Shown: positions 59,438 to 64,000 of the stretch, piece after piece
Numbering within the stretch: the first letter of the stretch is position 1
Layout: each line of letters opens with the position of its first letter
Source of the DNA: Phascolarctobacterium sp.
GTDB lineage: Bacteria > Bacillota > Negativicutes > Acidaminococcales > Acidaminococcaceae
Assembly (NCBI GenBank): GCA_030540395.1
Contig: JAUNWI010000010.1
Location: forward strand, 1-64,000
Reading direction: 5' to 3'
Length of the DNA stretch: 64,000 nt
Notes under the pieces: model-generated
Told to the model about the DNA's origin: nothing
The model's database searches: none
What the model saw: only the letters and a program-made list of their open reading frames with translations
Translations under genes and position numbers: made by a program

Positions 59438-61336
59438 GTGGAGATTAAAATTATCTGTGGTCAGCTGGAAATCATCCCCGGCCGCCCCGACATCAATTAC
59501 GAAAAAATCATCAAAACTATAGAGGCAGCACGTCAGCAGGGTGCTGATATTTTGCTGCTGCCGGAAATGGCTCTGCCGGGCTATTTAATTGGCGATGTGT
59601 GGGAACAACAAAGCTTTTTGGACGACTGCGACTATTATTGTCAGGAAATCGTCAAGGCCAGCCAGGGAATTTGTGTGGCCTTTGGCAGCGTGGCCATGGA
59701 AAAGGACAAGCTCAACGAGGATGGACGCCTGCGCAAGTATAACGCCGCCTTTGTGTGCCAAAATGGCCAGCTGCTGGGCGGCTATCAGGGACGCAGCTTC
59801 ATCATCAAAAATTCGCTGCCCAATTACCGTGAGTTTGATGATTGCCGCTATTTTTATAGCCTGCACAAGCTGTGCGCTGAGGAAGGAGCCAGCGTGGAGC
59901 GAGCACTGCAGCCTGTGGAAATCACTATTCGTGGCACCAAGGTCCGCTTGGGCATCCTGCTCTGCGAGGATGGTTGGACGGAAAATTACCACCTCAATGT
60001 TCCTCAAACCCTTGCCAAAAATGGCGCCCAGCTTTTGTGCAACCTGTCCTGCTCCCCCTATACCCTGGGCAAAAACCGCAAGCGCAACCGCCTTTTCAGT
60101 GCCCAAGCCAAGGAAGCAGGTATTCCCCTCATTTACTGCAATAATGTGGGCATCCAAAACAATGGCAAAAACGTCTTTACCTATGATGGCTGCACCTCCG
60201 CCTATAACGGGGATGGCACCTTGGTTACCTCTGCGGAAATGTATGCGGATACGCTGCTTGAGATGGTTTGGGATACGGATGCCAACTGCATCTTACCTAC
60301 CTGCCCGCCCGCTGTGTTACCGGAGGAGCCGCAGAACATCTATCAGGCCATCAAATATGGCACCAAAAAATTTTTGCAGCAATGCGGCATCAAAAGGATG
60401 ACCATTGGCCTCTCCGGCGGCATTGACAGTGCTGTCACAGCCGCCCTTTATGCCGATATTTTGGGTCCTGAAAATATCCTTTTGCTGAATCTTCCTTCAC
60501 GCTACAACTCCACTACTACCCAAGATTTGGCCTACAGCTTGGCTAAGGCCCTGGGTGCCAACTACGCCGTGCTCCCCATTCAGCAAAGCTATGAGCACAC
60601 TGTGGCGCAGCTGAGCACCACGGCCATGACCAATCTGGGTAGTGGCAAAGAATTTTACCTAGAGCTGAGCGGCTTAGTTAAAGAAAATATTCAGGCCCGT
60701 GACCGTGGTGCGCGGCTCATTGCAGCTGCCAGCGCCGCCTTCGGCGGCGCGTTCAGCTGCAATTCCAATAAGGCTGAGCTAGCCGTGGGCTACGCCACCT
60801 TTTATGGCGACATCGCCGGTGCCATCGCCATCATCGGCGACCTGTGGAAGCATCAGGTGTACGCTCTGGGCCGTTACATGAACGAAGCAGTGTTTAAGCG
60901 TGAGGTTATCCCCGAAGCCATCTTTACCATTCGCCCCAGCGCCGAGCTTTCCGACGCGCAAACCGTGGGCAAGGGTGGCGACCCCCTCGTTTACACATAT
61001 CACGATTATCTGTTGCGTGCCTTTATCGAAAATTGGCACAAGACTACCCCTGCCGACATTTTGCGCTGGTACAAGCAGGGTGTGCTGGCTAAGGATCTGG
61101 GCTGCAGCGAGGCCGCACTGGCCGAAGCGTGCCCCAACGCCGAGGCCCTCATCGCCGATCTGGAGCGCTGGTGGCGGCTTTTCGCCGGCTTCGCCGTGGC
61201 GAAACGCATCCAGGCTCCCCCGGTGTTGTCCCTAACCAAGCGCGCCTTTGGCTACGACCATCGGGAAGCACAGCTTACCCCCTATTTTTCACGAGAATAT
61301 CATTTGCTTAAGAAAGAGTTGTTGTCCCATGACTAG
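59438..61336 (+). CDS. nadE: Glutamine-dependent NAD+ synthetase
   Basis: A 632-residue two-domain enzyme. The N-terminal nitrilase-type glutaminase has the catalytic triad visible as E43 (LLLPEMALPGY), a Lys near 124 and C176 (LGILLCEDGW). The C-terminal synthetase has the PP-loop LSGGIDS at about 335-341. It amidates deamido-NAD. The start is a GTG at 59438 with GGAAGG upstream; the open frame extends back into the promoter, which is not coding. The next gene overlaps its stop by eight bases, so nadE heads the NTF2/PAS cassette. Confidence 0.94.
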   Translation: MEIKIICGQLEIIPGRPDINYEKIIKTIEAARQQGADILLLPEMALPGYLIGDVWEQQSFLDDCDYYCQEIVKASQGICVAFGSVAMEKDKLNEDGRLRKYNAAFVCQNGQLLGGYQGRSFIIKNSLPNYREFDDCRYFYSLHKLCAEEGASVERALQPVEITIRGTKVRLGILLCEDGWTENYHLNVPQTLAKNGAQLLCNLSCSPYTLGKNRKRNRLFSAQAKEAGIPLIYCNNVGIQNNGKNVFTYDGCTSAYNGDGTLVTSAEMYADTLLEMVWDTDANCILPTCPPAVLPEEPQNIYQAIKYGTKKFLQQCGIKRMTIGLSGGIDSAVTAALYADILGPENILLLNLPSRYNSTTTQDLAYSLAKALGANYAVLPIQQSYEHTVAQLSTTAMTNLGSGKEFYLELSGLVKENIQARDRGARLIAAASAAFGGAFSCNSNKAELAVGYATFYGDIAGAIAIIGDLWKHQVYALGRYMNEAVFKREVIPEAIFTIRPSAELSDAQTVGKGGDPLVYTYHDYLLRAFIENWHKTTPADILRWYKQGVLAKDLGCSEAALAEACPNAEALIADLERWWRLFAGFAVAKRIQAPPVLSLTKRAFGYDHREAQLTPYFSREYHLLKKELLSHD

Positions 61337-62750
61337 TTTTGACAAAGCAACATTTATCGAAAAAGCGAAACAGATTTGCCTAGAATCCTTTGTAGCTTAT
61401 TTTGTGGAAAATGATATGTCCAAAAGCTGTGCCCATATGCCCAAGGACCGCTTCAAATCCTTCTGTATTGACACCTTGCATCAGCAGGTGGATTATAAGG
61501 ACTTTATGGACTACATTCTTCCCACTACGGAATATGAGCACAGCGCCTTTGTAGAGAATGTCGAATTACAGGCTCCCTTTGCTACAGACGAGCTCTGCGT
61601 AATTTTCTTAACCGCCAAGGTTTTCTTTGTTATCGACAATGGCTACAAAATTCAGTATGATGTTCGAATTTCCTATGTAGTCACACAAAAAGAAGGACAG
61701 CTAGCTATTCTACATCTGCATTATTCCATGCCACACAAAAACATTCGCAATATTCATTTTCGTGACCAAGAAGAAGACAGAAATTTATATATCAATCCTT
61801 CCTCCGAACAGGCCACAAAGGATGCCGCTACTGCTGCGGGAATGTATTCACCTAATGGTCTCATCTTTTACCAAATTTCCGGCAAGGAACAAATTAATTT
61901 AACTAATGCGGCGCTTTTTAAGCTTTTGGGCTATGCAGGCAACAAGGATTTGTTGACTTCTACCAATGGCAACCTAGAAAAGCTTGTTCTACCTCAGGAT
62001 TGGCCCCGCGTGCGTGAGCAGTTAGCAAAACGCGACCTCGGCAAGGTATTTAACATGAATGTCACCTTCCTTTGCAAGGATGGTACCCCCATTAAGGTTT
62101 TGCTGCGTGGCAGATATGTAGAAAACCACAACAGCTTTTACATTCTCAGCCTTACGCCCCTGCTTTTGCCCGAGGAGCAGTTCGTCCCAGACGATTATTC
62201 CATGGAAACCCAATGCTCCCAGGATTATAGTATTTCCTACGAGCTTTATTTGAAAATTGCACTGGATATTTTTGTACAATATGGTCGTGAAAAGGGCATC
62301 CCCCATCTTTTAGAGCTGGCCACCACTGTACTCAATGCACATAATGGCTGGATATGTGATGTGCGCGAATTAGACGCTCCTATTAAATTAGTGCGCAATT
62401 ATACCGTTCCCGGCTACAAAAAGCTCACGCCCTATAATATGCCTTCTCGTTGTTGTCTGTATTTTTGTCATAAATTTGTTACTTCCACCTATAATTCCCA
62501 CCTGGAAATGCCCCAACCTATGCATGGAATCTGCCAAGGCCTTGGTATAAACGGTTGGACGCACGAGGTAATTTCTATAGAGGGCAAAGAAAGCTTTCTT
62601 CTCTACTTTTTACGCCAAGAAGCCTCCAAGCCTTGGACTGAAAACGAAAAGAAAATCATGCGCTACACCAGCAAAATGTTTGCTATGCTCCTAGACACTT
62701 ATGCCCAAAAGCATCCTGTGCAAAGCATCTTGAACGGAGGTGCGCAATGA
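61329..62750 (+). CDS. NTF2/SnoaL-like plus PAS sensor protein
   Basis: A 473-residue protein. Residues about 5-130 resemble the SnoaL/NTF2-like fold (a helical start, FVAYFVENDMSKSCAHM, then beta strands ending LHLHYSMPHKNI). About 170-285 is PAS-like (GMYSPNGLIFYQISGKEQIN; LLGYAG; FLCKDGTPIKVLLRGRYVEN). The rest (about 300-473) may be a GAF-like domain, with no kinase or GGDEF motif. It has no membrane segment, so it should be a cytoplasmic small-molecule or protein sensor. It overlaps nadE at the start and the regulator gene by ATGA at the end. The gene from 63462 is a paralogue. Confidence 0.7.
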   Translation: MTSFDKATFIEKAKQICLESFVAYFVENDMSKSCAHMPKDRFKSFCIDTLHQQVDYKDFMDYILPTTEYEHSAFVENVELQAPFATDELCVIFLTAKVFFVIDNGYKIQYDVRISYVVTQKEGQLAILHLHYSMPHKNIRNIHFRDQEEDRNLYINPSSEQATKDAATAAGMYSPNGLIFYQISGKEQINLTNAALFKLLGYAGNKDLLTSTNGNLEKLVLPQDWPRVREQLAKRDLGKVFNMNVTFLCKDGTPIKVLLRGRYVENHNSFYILSLTPLLLPEEQFVPDDYSMETQCSQDYSISYELYLKIALDIFVQYGREKGIPHLLELATTVLNAHNGWICDVRELDAPIKLVRNYTVPGYKKLTPYNMPSRCCLYFCHKFVTSTYNSHLEMPQPMHGICQGLGINGWTHEVISIEGKESFLLYFLRQEASKPWTENEKKIMRYTSKMFAMLLDTYAQKHPVQSILNGGAQ

Positions 62751-63469
62751 CCAGAATTCTTGTTTATACTACTGCACCCCGCGAGCTGGAACAGCTTTTG
62801 ACCTATAGCACTCTTTTTGATTTGGAATTTAACTTCTGTCAAACTCAGCCCCAGGCACTGGCTGCTTATGTCACCTTTAAGCCCCATTGCTTTTTGGTGC
62901 AAAGCGAAGCACCCACAGTGGAAGAGCTCAAGCTGGTGAAAAAGCTTTCACCCACCCTGCCCGTCTTTGCAGTCACCAATAGCACCAATGAAAGAGTGGG
63001 CCTACGTCTTTTGGATGGCGGCGCCGATTATCTGGTACATTTGCCCTGCGGCAGCGTGGAGCTGTATTACCAAATTAAAAATTTCCTGCGTTTGACCACC
63101 CAAGCAAGAGAAAACAATGGCAAAATCATGCATTTGGGCGATTTGCAAATCTTCCTGCATAATAATCAGGTTTTTCTTAAGGGAGAGCTTGTTCCCCTTA
63201 CAGCCACGGAGTTCAGGCTGCTGCTTGTTTTTGCCAATAACCTTAATCAAATTGTGACCATAGACAAGCTTTATCAGGAGGTTTATCCTCGTAGCGAGAT
63301 TAAATACACCAGCCGTGCCCTAAATATGCATATTTCCAACCTGCGCCACAAGCTAAAGCTAGAGGAGTTTGCTCCTTTACGACTGGAGACCCGTCGTGGC
63401 AAGGGCTTTGGTATGTTTTATAACCAGCCCACCAATACTGCTATTTCCGGAGGTGGTGAAGATGAATAA
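62747..63469 (+). CDS. Response-regulator-like protein with degenerate receiver and OmpR-type winged helix
   Basis: A 240-residue protein. Residues 1-117 follow the receiver fold, but the phosphate-site residues are missing: the acidic pair near position 7 is YTTA, the phospho-acceptor Asp is Q52 (FLVQSEAP) and the conserved Lys-Pro is His-Leu-Pro (DYLVHLP, H98). Residues about 125-226 are an OmpR/PhoB winged helix (LTATEFRLLLVFANN; YTSRALNMHISNLRHKL; RRGKGFG). It would bind DNA without being phosphorylated. GGAGGTG precedes the start. No histidine kinase gene is adjacent; the paralogous NTF2/PAS genes flank it with overlaps. Confidence 0.85.
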   Translation: MTRILVYTTAPRELEQLLTYSTLFDLEFNFCQTQPQALAAYVTFKPHCFLVQSEAPTVEELKLVKKLSPTLPVFAVTNSTNERVGLRLLDGGADYLVHLPCGSVELYYQIKNFLRLTTQARENNGKIMHLGDLQIFLHNNQVFLKGELVPLTATEFRLLLVFANNLNQIVTIDKLYQEVYPRSEIKYTSRALNMHISNLRHKLKLEEFAPLRLETRRGKGFGMFYNQPTNTAISGGGEDE

Positions 63470-64000
63470 CACTTCCTTTATAGAGCAGGCTCGGCAAAGA
63501 ACGTTGGACTTTTTCCAAGCCTACTTCATAGAAAACGATATGGAAAAGATGCTCAGCTATTTTTCTAAGCAAAGCAGCTTCATGGGATGGGGTCCTAAGG
63601 AAATCTACCCTAATTATGATGCTATTGCTGCCACAGCTCATGAGCGTATGACCATTCCCTTTTTCGTGGATTTTGATGGTATCAGCATGGAGACAATCCA
63701 AGCAACAGAAAATTTCTGTATAGTTCTCTTTACTGCTAATATCACCTATCACACGGATAGTGGTACTCCAGTCCGAGAGCTCGAAAGAGCCACCTTTGTT
63801 TATCGCAAGGAACAGGGTGAGCCCAAGATTGTCTACCTGCATTCCTCTGCCGCCAATAAACTCCACGACCTGGGCAAAATACTGCCCCTAGAGCATGGAG
63901 CGGAGGTTACGCGCCGCCTAACCCAGCTGGAATGCGACCGCTCCATGGCCATTGACATGTGTGAGCACACGCCCAACGGTTTGGTATATTGCAGCATCGC
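63462..64000 (+). CDS. Second NTF2/SnoaL-like plus PAS protein, truncated by the window end
   Basis: The frame begins MNNTSFIEQARQRTLDFFQA at ATG 63462 (GGAGGTG upstream, overlapping the regulator stop by eight bases) and is still open at 64000 after 179 codons. The N-terminal part is NTF2/SnoaL-like (DFFQAYFIENDMEKMLSYF; VYLHSSAANK) and a PAS-like start follows (MCEHTPNGLVYCSI), parallel to SPNGLIFYQIS in the gene at 61329. It is thus a paralogue of that gene; the output domain lies outside the window. Confidence 0.7.
   Translation, partial: MNNTSFIEQARQRTLDFFQAYFIENDMEKMLSYFSKQSSFMGWGPKEIYPNYDAIAATAHERMTIPFFVDFDGISMETIQATENFCIVLFTANITYHTDSGTPVRELERATFVYRKEQGEPKIVYLHSSAANKLHDLGKILPLEHGAEVTRRLTQLECDRSMAIDMCEHTPNGLVYCSI

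Noticed and set aside
1-64000. tRNA or rRNA genes
   Set aside because: I looked for the T-loop GGTTCGAATCC pattern with a matching acceptor stem, and for rRNA cores, and found none I could support.

Overview
The window looks like a chromosome segment of a diderm Firmicute (class Negativicutes, perhaps Acidaminococcaceae such as Phascolarctobacterium; genus not proven). Outer-membrane functions (TonB-dependent receptor, ExbB/ExbD/TonB, an OmpH/Skp-like chaperone, LapA) sit beside Firmicute hallmarks: HemZ, a lysine riboswitch, FabK, and a 6S RNA gene between aspS and rarA as in Bacillus. Most genes lie on the minus strand in tightly overlapping operons (ATGA/TAATG junctions).

Layout. 1-3100: tandem 216-bp repeats, a phage-type antirepressor with two tiny downstream frames (one a nuclease remnant), and an internally deleted Rpn-type gene: a graveyard of mobile DNA. 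3102-4127: a cytoplasmic sialidase-like protein. 4309-11563: a TonB-dependent receptor behind its own promoter and a probable cobalamin riboswitch, a BtuFCD-type importer, and an exbB-exbD-tonB unit with its own promoter and terminator. 11619-17837: molybdate uptake and molybdenum cofactor (Moco) genes: ModE-like regulator, MoeA-like protein, modA, modB, a MOSC-MogA fusion, moaC, moaA. 18045-27663: a DUF559 endonuclease inside a palindromic element, then a selenium-dependent molybdenum hydroxylase cluster (three xanthine-dehydrogenase-type subunits, MocA-like cytidylyltransferase, purine permease broken by an in-frame stop, XdhC, YqeB, YqeC). The two blocks form one system: molybdate import, pterin cofactor synthesis, maturation, purine-type hydroxylase.

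27821-45035: ompH, fabK, ilvD, rarA, 6S RNA, then the conserved set aspS, hisS, hemZ, AI-2E-type permease, MBL hydrolase, dtd, rel, recJ, lapA. 45197-49868: lysine operon (dapB, asd, lysC, dapA, CGGC protein) behind a consensus promoter, lysine riboswitch and terminator. 49926-58739: dut, pnp, zinc-ribbon protein, a 515-residue unknown, larC, larB, thrC. 58849-64000: ybaK, glutamine-dependent NAD synthetase, and a cassette of two NTF2/PAS proteins around a regulator with a degenerate receiver domain; the last gene runs off the window.

The least conventional content is the dispersed repeats. Four families (A-D here) can be followed by eye. Family A is a palindromic element of about 185 bp found with and without a DUF559 nuclease gene in its central loop, which suggests a mobile element and its gene-less derivatives. 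Families B and C have constant inner inverted ends extended by outer inverted arms that differ from copy to copy yet stay self-complementary. Family B copies also encode a conserved four-cysteine peptide. All calls were made by reading alone; no database search was run.
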